From Methyloceanibacter caenitepidi (GTDB lineage Bacteria > Pseudomonadota > Alphaproteobacteria > Rhizobiales > Methyloligellaceae), in NCBI RefSeq assembly GCF_000828475.1, contig NZ_AP014648.1:1550001-1614000 (forward strand): a DNA stretch of 64,000 bases. The letters are read 5' to 3'. Below, piece by piece: positions 6,355-13,689 of this stretch (the stretch's first letter is position 1; each line of letters begins with the position of its first letter). The notes under the pieces were generated by a model. The model had not been told where the DNA came from. It searched no databases and saw only the letters and a program-made list of their open reading frames with translations. The position numbers were made by a program, and so were the translations under genes.

Positions 6355-7031
6355 TACGCGGCCCTCCTACCTGGCGTCCTTGGCGAACCGATCAGGCCGC
6401 GCTCGAGCATCGCGACCGCGTCTTCCTCGCTGCGGTAGACGTCGCACGGCAGGCCCTTGCCCGCCTGCAGCCAGTCCCATACGAGCCATTGGTGGGCGCT
6501 CGAGGGGCCCGCGGGCTTCTGCTCGACATTGGTCCAGCGCAGGCGAAACGTGAGCACCACGCGGGCGCAGAAGGCTTCGTTGTCGCGGAACAGATGGCGG
6601 CGGCTTTCGCGCGTGTCGAAGCCGATCGGGAACAGCGCGGCGACGGCGCCGGTCGGATAGCATTGCGCGATCAGGTGGGGGAGGATCTCGAGGGCCGTGC
6701 GGAACTGGAAGCCGTAAGGCAGGTTCGTCACGGTGACGACGCGCTTGCCCTCGAGCGGCAGAACGGGGAGGGCCGTCTTCAGCGCGCACGACTTGATGAT
6801 GTCGCCGGTCCAGACGCTCGCGTCCGGCAGGGGCGCGATGTCCGATGCGAAAACGGGACCGCAGCCCATCTTCTCGAGCGCCGCGCAAATATGCCCGGAT
6901 CCCGCGCAGGGCTCGTTCCAGGCGTCGACGTGGCCGAAGTCATAGGCGGACAGGAGCGCGGCCGGCGCCGCCTCCGGTGTGAAGTACCGGTCCCACTTCA
7001 TGGGCTTGTAGCCGGATTTTCTCTGCGCCAT
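6354..7031 (-). CDS. Phage DNA (adenine-N6-like) methyltransferase
   Basis: 225 aa. The SAM-binding motif I reads NEPCAGSGHIC and the catalytic motif IV reads TNLPYGFQF, a variant of the N6-adenine/N4-cytosine NPPY motif. FTPEAAPAALL at the N-terminus is typical of phage N6-adenine methylases. The order of motifs (I before IV, no large target domain) fits an orphan methylase, probably protecting phage DNA from restriction. Start at ATG 7031 with GGGGGG upstream. Confidence 0.65.
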   Translation of the reverse strand: MAQRKSGYKPMKWDRYFTPEAAPAALLSAYDFGHVDAWNEPCAGSGHICAALEKMGCGPVFASDIAPLPDASVWTGDIIKSCALKTALPVLPLEGKRVVTVTNLPYGFQFRTALEILPHLIAQCYPTGAVAALFPIGFDTRESRRHLFRDNEAFCARVVLTFRLRWTNVEQKPAGPSSAHQWLVWDWLQAGKGLPCDVYRSEEDAVAMLERGLIGSPRTPGRRAA

Positions 7032-7111
7032 CACAGCCCCCCTTGGGTCGGATGGTGCAGATCGCGCTCAAGTAGGCCGAAGGCCGGTAGCGCCACGGAG
7101 AAGGTCGCCAT
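7031..7111 (-). CDS. 26-residue ORF largely made by a palindromic element
   Basis: ATG at 7111 directly abuts the preceding stop (TAG|ATG), and the stop overlaps the methyltransferase start (TGATG). About half of the product (VALPAFGLLERD) is translated from the repeat at 7064-7093. The coupling is gene-like, but it may be the remains of a gene disrupted by the element. Confidence 0.35.
   Translation of the reverse strand: MATFSVALPAFGLLERDLHHPTQGGL
7064..7093 (+). repeat. Dispersed palindromic element
   Basis: Outer GCGCT/AGCGC, CAAGTA, inner GGCC-GAA-GGCC, GGT. Located inside the 26-residue ORF between two phage genes. Confidence 0.85.
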
Positions 7112-7327
7112 CTAAGCCCCCCCTTTGCGGGCGCGCCGTGTCTGGCGGGCGCGCTGCCGGGCTTCGATCAGCGCCTTGTAGCGGTCAGGCGGGAGTAGCC
7201 ACTGCGCCTTCCGATGGCACGTCAGGCTGCGGTCCGCGAACGCGGCGCCGATCTGCGCAAACCGGTCGCCGACTGCAATCAGCAGGGTCGCCAGGAATTC
7301 GGGCCAGCAGCTCGTAAACCGCGTCAA
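7112..7327 (-). CDS. Small basic phage protein, unknown
   Basis: 71 aa (MTRFTSCWPEFLATLL...), with a basic tail (RQRARQTRRARKGG). It overlaps the 3' part of the next upstream gene by about 140 bp in another frame. There is no better start inside, so either a true overlap exists or this gene is shorter than drawn. Confidence 0.35.
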   Translation of the reverse strand: MTRFTSCWPEFLATLLIAVGDRFAQIGAAFADRSLTCHRKAQWLLPPDRYKALIEARQRARQTRRARKGGA

Positions 7328-7655
7328 TCTTCCGCTCCAGCCTGTCGAGGCGCTCGGCGACCTCCACCGTTCGCGCCTCTTGTTTCTCGAGGCGCTCGAT
7401 CACCTTCTCGGGCCGCGCCTCGTCCTCTTGCCGCGCCAGGGCGTCCTGTTCCGCCTCGTACAAGGCGCGGAACAAGACGTTGCCGCAGCGTCTCTGATAG
7501 GCGCGCCAGCAGCTGTTGAACGGCATGTCTAACTCTATGGACGCATGGGCTATTCCGGCCTCGACCGTGTCGCCCTTCATCCACCGTTGAACCAGCTTCC
7601 GACCCTGGGTCACGAAAAATGACCGCGGGTCCGGACACGGCTTTTCACGCGCCAT
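7185..7655 (-). CDS. Phage protein with HTH-like start and coiled coil
   Basis: 156 aa (MAREKPCPDPRSFFVTQGRK...). Residues about 30-60 (EAGIAHASIELDMPFNSCWR) resemble a helix-turn-helix; residues about 75-115 form a coiled coil (EKVIERLEKQEARTVEVAER). It is the promoter-distal neighbour of the cro-like gene. Function unknown. Confidence 0.5.
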   Translation of the reverse strand: MAREKPCPDPRSFFVTQGRKLVQRWMKGDTVEAGIAHASIELDMPFNSCWRAYQRRCGNVLFRALYEAEQDALARQEDEARPEKVIERLEKQEARTVEVAERLDRLERKIDAVYELLARIPGDPADCSRRPVCADRRRVRGPQPDVPSEGAVATPA

Positions 7656-8124
7656 GACGCATACTCCACGCTACTGATCCGCCTCGGCCGGAAGCGGCTA
7701 CTGAACAGGTTCGGGGAGGATCAAAGGTTTCGCGTGATCTCCCCCGGGCCGAAACTGAACTAGCCGGGCCCGAACGCGACCCGGCGCTGTAATGGGATGG
7801 GTTTCGTGTTCCCGATTGAACTGCGCACACGCAGGCCAGAGGCCGGTCGCGCATTAGAACAAGCGCTCAAGCAGCCGCTCTTTTCAGTCCCCGGCCGTCT
7901 ACCCGCCTTCGGCGTACTTGAGACGGCCGGGGCCCCAAATGCCCCCTCGCCCTCAAGTAGCCCAGAGGGTGGTAGGGCCCTAGAGAGAGGCGTCCCGGCT
8001 CGTGGCCTCAGAGCCGGGACGCTGGGGCCAGGTCCGCGCACGCAAGAAAGGTCGCGCTCCCCTGGTCCGAATGGTGTGGAGGCGGCCGGCTCGATCGCGG
8101 CGCCCGGTTGTGGCGGGACGAACC
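7656..8124. other. Non-coding stretch with three palindromic elements
   Basis: Open frames here are low quality and run through repeats. Contents: a truncated element (7863-7879), a complete one in reverse orientation (7889-7932) and one in forward orientation (7949-7978). Nothing else recognised. Confidence 0.6.
7863..7978. repeat. Cluster of three palindromic elements, one truncated, one inverted
   Basis: 7889-7932: reverse orientation, 12-bp outer stem CCCCGGCCGTCT/AGACGGCCGGGG, inner CGCC-GAA-GGCG. 7949-7978: outer GCCCT/AGGGC, inner GCCC-AGA-GGGT. 7863-7879: only the left part, GCGCTCAAGCAGCCGCT. The close packing suggests nested insertion or recombination. Confidence 0.8.
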
Positions 8125-8382
8125 TCATGCGGCCGAGCTCCCTTGGTGGTCGTCGCTCGAGCGCTTGGCGTCGATCGCCGCAAGCATGTCCGTGGTCACT
8201 TCCTTGCCGAGCTCGGCAGCGGCTTCGATGAGGCCGCTCCAATAGCCGGATGGAATCTTGTCCCGGGTCTTCCACTGGCGGGCCTTGTAGATCCCGACGT
8301 CGTAACCGAGCCGCTGCATGTGCTCGGCTAGATCGTCGGGCGTCTTCCAGAAGCCGATGACGTCTCGAAAGGTTCGAATCAT
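8125..8382 (-). CDS. Cro-like phage regulator
   Basis: 85 aa (MIRTFRDVIGFWKTPDDLAE...). DDLAEHMQRLGYDVGIYKAR is a divergent helix-turn-helix, followed by QWKTRDKIPSGYWSGLIEAA, the usual second half of Cro/CII-type rhizobial phage regulators. It is divergent from the XRE repressor gene with operators between them and heads the leftward operon. Only 12 nt separate the operator at 8395-8411 from its start, and no ribosome site is seen, so the mRNA may be nearly leaderless. Confidence 0.65.
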   Translation of the reverse strand: MIRTFRDVIGFWKTPDDLAEHMQRLGYDVGIYKARQWKTRDKIPSGYWSGLIEAAAELGKEVTTDMLAAIDAKRSSDDHQGSSAA

Positions 8383-8394
8383 GGCAAAAACTGA

Positions 8395-8411
8395 TAAGAC
8401 AAATTGGATTA
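8395..8411. promoter_or_regulatory. Repressor operator O1
   Basis: TAAGACAAATTGGATTA, one good half-site (AAGACAA) and a degenerate second. It sits just upstream of the cro-like start. On the minus strand, TTGAAA and TATCAG spaced 17 bp flank it as a possible promoter. Confidence 0.55.
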
Positions 8412-8455
8412 TATTTCAATGTTGGAATGTCCAGTGACTTCGCCCGTGCCGGTCG

Positions 8456-8469
8456 GACAAATTGTCTTA
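8456..8469. promoter_or_regulatory. Repressor operator O2
   Basis: GACAAATTGTCTTA, the best copy of the palindrome TAAGACAA-W-TTGTCTTA. It lies before the chosen repressor start (8497), which is why the longer upstream reading of that gene is not used. Confidence 0.6.
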
Positions 8470-8496
8470 ACCAGCAGACATCGAGGGCGAAGCATC

Positions 8497-8781
8497 GTGA
8501 CGCCGACGGAATACCGATGGGCCTACGCCGAGCGCGTAAAACAGGCGCGCAAGGAGTCCGGCTACACGCAGGACCAGATGGCGCGCCTGCTCCGGCTGAC
8601 CCAGCCGACTTACAGCAAATACGAAAGCGGCCGCGGCGAGGATGCGCCCAGCCTGCTGCCGCAGCACCTGATCCAGGACTTCTGTCTCATTTGCCGCGTC
8701 AACATCGAGTGGCTCGTGACCGGGGAAGGGCCGATGAAGGCTAGTCGGCCCTCGAAGGAGAGGGGCAACGACGCCGCCTGA
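8497..8781 (+). CDS. XRE-family phage repressor (CI-like)
   Basis: 94 aa from a GTG at 8497 with GAGGGCGA upstream. Residues about 12-60 form a classic XRE helix-turn-helix (YTQDQMARLLRLTQPTYSKY-ESGRG), then FCLICRVNIEWLVTGEGPM, a tail typical of short repressors. No peptidase or self-cleavage domain, so induction would need an antirepressor or another route. Divergent from the cro-like gene. Confidence 0.75.
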   Translation: MTPTEYRWAYAERVKQARKESGYTQDQMARLLRLTQPTYSKYESGRGEDAPSLLPQHLIQDFCLICRVNIEWLVTGEGPMKASRPSKERGNDAA

Positions 8782-9249
8782 GAGCAGCGACCTGCTCTTC
8801 GACTTGCTCGTCGGGATCCTGAAGTCGGTCCTCCAGCGCAGACACTGAATAATTTAGACATCGGTCCAAGGCTCGCACGGGCTGGCGTCGCGCGGCCTTG
8901 GCAGGGGCGCCGGCACAGAGGGTGCTCGCATGAGGGCTGCTGAGTCGTGACACCCCCTGATCGTATGGATTGACTACGGCAAGTAGCAGCAGAATCCGCC
9001 CATCGATAAAATAATCCAAATTGTCTTGACGGCGTTATACGAATTGTCTTAGCGTTCGAGTCGCGATGCCGATTCTCCAGATCGGTTTCGTATCTGCGAT
9101 ATGGCTCTCCAGGCCGTATCGCTGCCCTCCATCGGGCTCGCACCCGGAGGACCTGGGCGTTTCCTCCCTAGACTTGGGCAGCCGCAGTTTTGCGTATCCG
9201 GCGGCCCACTTTTCGGGAGACGGGGATCCGAACCGGAAAGGGGCTGCTG
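8782..9249. other. Intergenic control region before the rightward operon
   Basis: No convincing gene; a TTG-started minus-strand frame and a 73-codon plus-strand frame are weak. The stretch holds the second operator pair (9013-9052). The sequence around O3 on the minus strand closely repeats that around O1 (AAGACAATTTGGATTAT against AAGACAAATTGGATTAT). Confidence 0.55.
9013..9052. promoter_or_regulatory. Repressor operators O3 and O4
   Basis: O3 (9013-9027) AATCCAAATTGTCTT and O4 (9038-9052) TACGAATTGTCTTAG carry the same TTGTCTT half-site as O1/O2. They probably control the start of the rightward operon, as OL pairs with OR in lambda. A TTGACG lies between them (9027-9032). Confidence 0.55.
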
Positions 9250-9600
9250 GTGGACAAGCTTGCAATTGTGACCCACGGGGAGCTTGAAGACTGCAAATCG
9301 GCCTTCGAAGCACAATTGGAGCACCTCCCGCCGGAAAAGGCGCGGATCGGTAGGATCGTCGCCGCAGGCTTGACTCCCTTGATCAGCGCAATTGCGGCCG
9401 AAGTCGAAAGTCCGGAGAGGCTGCCAATCGGGGCACTGCTAGACGCCCTTGCGTGCCTATTTGTCTCGATCACCAAGACGAGCACCCACAACTTCCTGCC
9501 GGCCGATTTCCACGATGAGTTCAAGGCGGACCTTGCGAGACGCTTCTCCGCGTCGATGAACGACTTGGACAATTTCGACACCGTCGGAGGCCGCCAATGA
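9250..9600 (+). CDS. First gene of rightward phage operon, unknown
   Basis: 116 aa from GTG (VDKLAIVTHGELEDCKSAFE...), with GGAAAGGGG upstream. Helical, slightly acidic; no family recognised. Its stop overlaps the next start (ATGA). Confidence 0.5.
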   Translation: MDKLAIVTHGELEDCKSAFEAQLEHLPPEKARIGRIVAAGLTPLISAIAAEVESPERLPIGALLDALACLFVSITKTSTHNFLPADFHDEFKADLARRFSASMNDLDNFDTVGGRQ

Positions 9601-9848
9601 GTGCCCAGGTCGACAACGACTTCCGGACCACACCCGAATTTCAGGAGATCCAGCTGATCGCCGCGAACATGTCCGACGAGCTCGGCCGCATGCTGGCGCT
9701 GCTCGACCGCTTGGATCCCGCGCCGGCAGCAAATCAGTCGCGCTCAAGCAGGCCAGAGGCCGGTAGCGCCAGTCCAGTGAGTACCCAGGCCGGGGAAGAC
9801 GGCCGCGCCGGTCAAGGGCCTTCCGCACTGCCAATGCCGGCCAGCTAG
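9597..9848 (+). CDS. Small phage protein with repeat-encoded tail
   Basis: 83 aa (MSAQVDNDFRTTPEFQEIQL...). The first 45 residues look like a normal helical domain. Residues about 48-58 (RSSRPEAGSAS) are translated from the palindromic element at 9740-9769, and the rest is low-complexity. The C-terminus may therefore be altered by the element. Confidence 0.45.
   Translation: MSAQVDNDFRTTPEFQEIQLIAANMSDELGRMLALLDRLDPAPAANQSRSSRPEAGSASPVSTQAGEDGRAGQGPSALPMPAS
9740..9769 (+). repeat. Palindromic element inside a phage gene
   Basis: Outer GCGCT/AGCGC, CAAGCA, inner GGCC-AGA-GGCC, GGT. It does not interrupt the reading frame of the host gene. Confidence 0.85.
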
Positions 9849-9898
9849 GGACGGGAGCGGGCGCCGGTCTCGGGTTCGGCGCTCGCATCCGATTGAAC

Positions 9899-10318
9899 AT
9901 GCCGGGGATCACGGATCCGAAACTGCCGGCCCTCGAGTTCGGGGCCAATCCACACAAATTGACGGCCGCGCTGACGCTCCTCTTGGGCGCTTACCGGGAA
10001 GAGCGGCTCGCCGTCTTCGAATGCGTCGCCGACGAGATCGGCGCCGTCCACGACGAGACCGACAAGCTGCGCCTCACGTTGATGGACAATCTGATCGCGT
10101 CCGGCGAGCAGGCGCTCGCGTCGGGCGATCCGGTCACTTGCAGCGGCGCCCTCGGGCAGCTGCTCGGCGCCTACCGCAGCGAGCGGGCCTTCGTCTTCAA
10201 ATGCGTTTCGGATGGCTGCGGCGCCGTGCGCGAACCGGAGGACCAACGCCTTCTCGCCACCATGGATGCGATGATCGCGTTCGCCACCTGCGCGTTGGAA
10301 CCGGCGGTGTCCGCATGA
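9899..10318 (+). CDS. Phage protein with an internal duplication
   Basis: 139 aa. Two halves repeat: LGAYREERLAVFECVADEIG...LMDNLIASGEQAL and LGAYRSERAFVFKCVSDGCG...TMDAMIAFATCAL. Each is helical with one conserved Cys. ATG at 9899 is preferred over a TTG two codons earlier, although neither has a good ribosome site. Function unknown. Confidence 0.5.
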   Translation: MPGITDPKLPALEFGANPHKLTAALTLLLGAYREERLAVFECVADEIGAVHDETDKLRLTLMDNLIASGEQALASGDPVTCSGALGQLLGAYRSERAFVFKCVSDGCGAVREPEDQRLLATMDAMIAFATCALEPAVSA

Positions 10319-10608
10319 CGAAGGGCCGCAGCACAGAGCTCTCGCACCGGGAGTCGGCGAAGATCCACGCGATCAATCGCCTTTGGCAGCGGGCGGGAAT
10401 CGTCCTCTCCAGCCCCGATTACGAGGGCCTCTGCGAACAGATCGGCGCGACTGTCGAAGACGATTGTCTCGTCGAAGTGCCGGTGCGGGACGAGACGGTG
10501 GTGGCGGTATGGTCGGCCGAGCTCGACTGTATCGTCACGTTCTTCCGGACGCCGACGCCGAACCAACGGTCCCGCGTCATCGGTCTCGAGGGAGGGCGCG
10601 CGGCATGA
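10315..10608 (+). CDS. Small phage protein, unknown
   Basis: 97 aa (MTKGRSTELSHRESAKIHAI...). The second half is beta-rich (VEVPVRDETVVAVWSAELDC). ATGA overlaps at both ends; phage ORFan type. Confidence 0.5.
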   Translation: MTKGRSTELSHRESAKIHAINRLWQRAGIVLSSPDYEGLCEQIGATVEDDCLVEVPVRDETVVAVWSAELDCIVTFFRTPTPNQRSRVIGLEGGRAA

Positions 10609-11021
10609 CGGAGACATGCCGGAGGACGCTCAATTCCGTCGGCGAGGTTGCCAAGCTGCACCATCAGCTCGCGCGGACGAATCCCAACGACCACATCGCC
10701 TTCGCCACGACGATCATCGCCCATGGCGGCGCCATCCTGGCGTCCGTGGTCGGGGAGAGGGGAGCGGCGTTGACGCTGTACGAGACGGCCGACCGGCTCG
10801 CCGTGAAAGGACAATCGTCCGCCGAAAGCCTCGCCGATCTGCTGGCCCGCTTCGAACCGCTGCCGGAACCGAAAACGCCAGCGGCCGCTGCTCCGCCCCG
10901 TTGGGCGCGCCTGCGCCGCCTGTCGAGGATCCTGCTGTTCGTCTGGATCCCGGGCGCCGCCGTGGGCCTGTTGCTCGCCAAGCTGCTCGTCTTCGCGCTC
11001 CAGTCCGTGGGGCTCATGTGA
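10605..11021 (+). CDS. Phage protein with C-terminal membrane helix
   Basis: 138 aa. N-terminal helical domain (MTETCRRTLNSVGEVAKLHH...), proline/alanine linker, then a membrane segment near the C-terminus (ILLFVWIPGAAVGLLLAKLL). Probably membrane-anchored; role unknown. Confidence 0.5.
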   Translation: MTETCRRTLNSVGEVAKLHHQLARTNPNDHIAFATTIIAHGGAILASVVGERGAALTLYETADRLAVKGQSSAESLADLLARFEPLPEPKTPAAAAPPRWARLRRLSRILLFVWIPGAAVGLLLAKLLVFALQSVGLM

Positions 11022-11185
11022 TGGGTACGCGGGTCATGGAAGGCGCGCCGGCGGACCTGGCGCAGCAGGTGCGGAGGATCAACTCCGAGATCATCCATCG
11101 GGAGACGCCCGAGGGGCGCTTGGAGAAGCGCGCCGAGCGGGCGCGGATCAGACGGCAATCGAAAAGCGAAGGGAGGAAGGCATGA
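11021..11185 (+). CDS. 54-residue basic phage protein
   Basis: The ATG at 11021 overlaps the previous stop by one base. Very basic C-terminus (EKRAERARIRRQSKSEGRKA). Coupled by ATGA to the DnaA-like gene. Function unknown. Confidence 0.45.
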   Translation: MGTRVMEGAPADLAQQVRRINSEIIHRETPEGRLEKRAERARIRRQSKSEGRKA

Positions 11186-11508
11186 CGTCACTAGATCGCT
11201 TGGTCAATCTCGTCGCCGAGCACTTTGACCTGGCGCCGGACGTTCTCACGGCGCCCGGCAAACAGGCGCGACGCATATCCTACGCGCGCCATGTCGGCGC
11301 CTACATCGCCATCGCGGTGCAGAAACAGACCTACGAGGACACCGCAGGCGCCTTCGGCTTGGGTGAACAAACGAGCGCCCGTTACGGCTACCGCCGGATA
11401 CGCGAATACCTCGAGCTCGGCCATCCGCGGATCTTTTGCGGACACTGCCCTGCAGAGGACGTGGCAACGCTGACCAAGCTCATCGAGGCCGACCGGAGGG
11501 CCGCATGA
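11182..11508 (+). CDS. DnaA domain IV-like DNA-binding protein
   Basis: 108 aa. Residues 5-75 follow the DnaA C-terminal domain: LVNLVAEHFDLAPDVLTAPG, then RRISYARHVGAYIAIAVQKQ (basic loop and helix), then TYEDTAGAFGLGEQTSARYG where DnaA has its helix-turn-helix and DHTT-like signature (here QTSA). There is no AAA+ domain. Together with the DnaA domain I-like end of the initiator at 4370-5488, the element encodes both termini of DnaA on separate proteins. Confidence 0.65.
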   Translation: MTSLDRLVNLVAEHFDLAPDVLTAPGKQARRISYARHVGAYIAIAVQKQTYEDTAGAFGLGEQTSARYGYRRIREYLELGHPRIFCGHCPAEDVATLTKLIEADRRAA

Positions 11509-11530
11509 TCAAACGGAAGAGAACATAATC

Positions 11531-11935
11531 ATGGCATGGACGGCACTGAGCGCGCCTCAAAAGGCGGCCGCGAGCAGAAAGGTAGGATTGTCGGCACGCG
11601 AGACGCCAAGCGGACGAGTGACTATGAGGCTCTCGATTAGTGGCGACACGCTGTCCTCCATCGGCAAGGTGACCGATGCGTACACGTTGATGTGTGGCGA
11701 GGGCGTCAACGCCGGCTGGCTTCGGCTCGCAAAGAGCGATGCAGGGCTATTCGTTCCTTCGGCGATGAGGGGCTCGGCTTGCTTCAATCTTGGCGAGACT
11801 GCGTTCGCGCCGGACGGCGCGCAGAAGCGGACGGAGTGTGAGTTCCGATCCGATCCAGACGATGAAAAGGCGCTCCTGATCCGGCTCCCGAGATGGTGTT
11901 TCGTTGAACGCGAAGAGGACAGCGAGGCCGCATGA
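11531..11935 (+). CDS. Conserved prophage protein, unknown
   Basis: 134 aa (MAWTALSAPQKAAASRKVGL...). Beta-rich, with the phrase KVGLSARETPSGRVTMRLSI seen in hypothetical proteins of rhizobial prophages. Coupled by ATGA to the ASCH gene. No activity known. Confidence 0.5.
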   Translation: MAWTALSAPQKAAASRKVGLSARETPSGRVTMRLSISGDTLSSIGKVTDAYTLMCGEGVNAGWLRLAKSDAGLFVPSAMRGSACFNLGETAFAPDGAQKRTECEFRSDPDDEKALLIRLPRWCFVEREEDSEAA

Positions 11936-12447
11936 AGGCGCTGACGATCTACCAGCCTTGGGCCTCACTCGTGCTGATCGGGGCGAAGCCCTACGAGTTC
12001 CGCAAGTGGAACTTCATCGATCGTCCCGGCGGCCGCGCGCTGCTGAACAAGCGCATCGTCATCCACGCGGCCTCGCGGCCGGTCCACGACGATGAGGTGG
12101 CCGACCTGCTCCGGAAACTCGCCGTGGCCGAACAGCGTGGCGCGTCCCAGGATCTCGACCATGGCACGGCGTTGAAGGTGGATCTGGCGCGGACACTGCT
12201 CACACGGGTCTACGCCGCGCATTCGCACGTGCCGATCCTGCCCTTGCGCTGCGGTCTCGGCACGGCCGTACTCGGCCGGCCACGCCGCCCGGAGGCTCTG
12301 TTCGGCGGGTCCGTCGCCGACTCCAAGCGGTTCGATCAGCACGTTTGGGCATGGCCGTTGTCGGACGTGCAGCCGTTCGACGCGCCGATACCGGCGCGCG
12401 GTCAGCAAGGATTTTGGGATTGGGAGCTCGGCCAACAGGCCGCTTAA
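11932..12447 (+). CDS. ASCH/PUA-like domain protein
   Basis: 171 aa. It opens with MKALTIYQPWASLVLIGAKP followed by YEFRKWNF, the signature of ASCH proteins (a PUA-like RNA-binding fold), and ends GQQGFWDWEL. The middle VIHAAS strand is also conserved. ASCH proteins are frequent in phages; nucleic-acid binding or processing is inferred. Confidence 0.75.
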   Translation: MKALTIYQPWASLVLIGAKPYEFRKWNFIDRPGGRALLNKRIVIHAASRPVHDDEVADLLRKLAVAEQRGASQDLDHGTALKVDLARTLLTRVYAAHSHVPILPLRCGLGTAVLGRPRRPEALFGGSVADSKRFDQHVWAWPLSDVQPFDAPIPARGQQGFWDWELGQQAA

Positions 12448-12464
12448 CGGAAGGGAGAAAGACC

Positions 12465-12899
12465 ATGGACGGAAGACGCGAACGCCCGAAGAAGACAGGC
12501 CCGGTCGACGGCCATGTGGGGCGGCGCATCCGGCTGCGGCGCATGCAGGTGGGTCTCAGCCAGACGGATCTCGGCGACGCGCTCGGGCTGACGTTTCAGC
12601 AGATCCAAAAATACGAGAACGGCGCGAACCGCATCGGCGCCGGCCGGCTCGTGGAGATCGCGGCCGTGCTCGGCATCGAGGTTGGCTGGTTCTTCGAAGA
12701 TGCGCCGGCGCCCGAACGAGGCGCCCCGATCGGCGCCGCGGCCGCGGAGGATCCGCTCGCCCTTCTGGCGACGAGGGACGGCCTGGCGCTCGCCGAGGCC
12801 TTCGGCGCGATCACGGATCCCCGTCAGCGCAGGGCCGTGCTGCAGCTCGTGCGGTCCATGGCCGGCCTCGAGCAAGAGCAGTTCGCGGAGGCGGCGTAG
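12465..12899 (+). CDS. XRE-family transcriptional regulator
   Basis: 144 aa, AAGGGAG upstream. Typical alphaproteobacterial XRE: VDGHVGRRIRLRRMQVGLSQ, TDLGDALGLTFQQIQKYENG, ANRIGAGRL. A long C-terminal helical region follows. A second regulator of the element, placed inside the rightward operon and so likely to act later than the switch genes. Confidence 0.8.
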   Translation: MDGRRERPKKTGPVDGHVGRRIRLRRMQVGLSQTDLGDALGLTFQQIQKYENGANRIGAGRLVEIAAVLGIEVGWFFEDAPAPERGAPIGAAAAEDPLALLATRDGLALAEAFGAITDPRQRRAVLQLVRSMAGLEQEQFAEAA

Positions 12900-13297
12900 T
12901 GGACTGCGTAAAGCCACCATACTTCGCCGAGACACCCGACGACGCGCAATGCCTGACGGGTTGGGAGGGTTTTGGGGCGTTCACGCAACTGCTGACGCAG
13001 AGCGGCGGAAAGAATGTCGAGGGCGGGCTGTGTTGGGACGAGAAGACGGGGTGGCGCGTCTACGCCCGCATCGGCGAGTCGCTTGTGACTTTCGGGCCCG
13101 AGTGGGCCGCCGATTTCAACAAGCGCGTGCTGAACGCGTTCGAGGCTCTGCCGGAAGAGCAGCGCAAGAAGATGTCTTTCATAGAAGAGTTCCACCGGTC
13201 ACAGCTGGAGGCGGCAGAGCAGGCGCAGGACAAGAACGCGCGCAACGAAGATCCCGCCGAGGAAGTGCTCCGGGTGGCCTCGAAAGGACTTAATTGA
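12899..13297 (+). CDS. Phage protein, unknown
   Basis: 132 aa from GTG (MDCVKPPYFAETPDDAQCLT...). Central beta strands (GWRVYARIGESLVTFGPEWA) and a charged helical tail. Coupled to both neighbours. Not recognised. Confidence 0.5.
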   Translation: MDCVKPPYFAETPDDAQCLTGWEGFGAFTQLLTQSGGKNVEGGLCWDEKTGWRVYARIGESLVTFGPEWAADFNKRVLNAFEALPEEQRKKMSFIEEFHRSQLEAAEQAQDKNARNEDPAEEVLRVASKGLN

Positions 13298-13689
13298 TGG
13301 AACGCAAGCCGATCCTCTGCCTCGACTTCGACGGCGTGATCCACAGCTACACCAGCGGCTGGCAGGACGCGGACGTCATTCCGGATCCGCCGGTGCCCGG
13401 CGCGATCGCCTTCCTGCGGGAGGCGGTCGACCACTTCCGCGTGGCGATCTTTTCGAGCCGGAGCCACCAGCCGGGCGGCATCGAGGCGATGAAGGACTGG
13501 CTAGGCCGCTGGGTTCTCGAGGAGGACCCGTTCGACGTCGCCTGGGTCAACGCGATCGAGTGGCCGACGGAGAAACCGCCGGCACTCGTGACGATCGACG
13601 ATCGCGCGCTGACCTTCGACGGCACATGGCCGTCCATGGACGTTCTGCGGGACTTCAAGCCTTGGAACAGGGGAGGGGAACGTGGCTGA
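13297..13689 (+). CDS. HAD-like phosphatase of phage type
   Basis: 130 aa. Motif I is LCLDFDGVIHSY (DxDG nucleophile), motif II is AIFSSRSHQPGG, and ALVTIDDRALTF carries the acidic motif IV. This arrangement matches small HAD hydrolases of phages, related to polynucleotide kinase 3'-phosphatase domains. The substrate is unknown; nucleotide or DNA-end dephosphorylation is possible. ATG 13297 overlaps the previous stop (TGATG). Confidence 0.7.
   Translation: MERKPILCLDFDGVIHSYTSGWQDADVIPDPPVPGAIAFLREAVDHFRVAIFSSRSHQPGGIEAMKDWLGRWVLEEDPFDVAWVNAIEWPTEKPPALVTIDDRALTFDGTWPSMDVLRDFKPWNRGGERG

Noticed and set aside
7760-8419. 219-codon minus-strand ORF
   Set aside because: Runs antisense or out of frame through three palindromic elements and the cro-like gene; composition is repeat-derived.
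8741-9019. 92-codon minus-strand ORF near the second operator pair
   Set aside because: TTG start inside the operator region, no ribosome site, overlaps the repressor gene's end, no domain.
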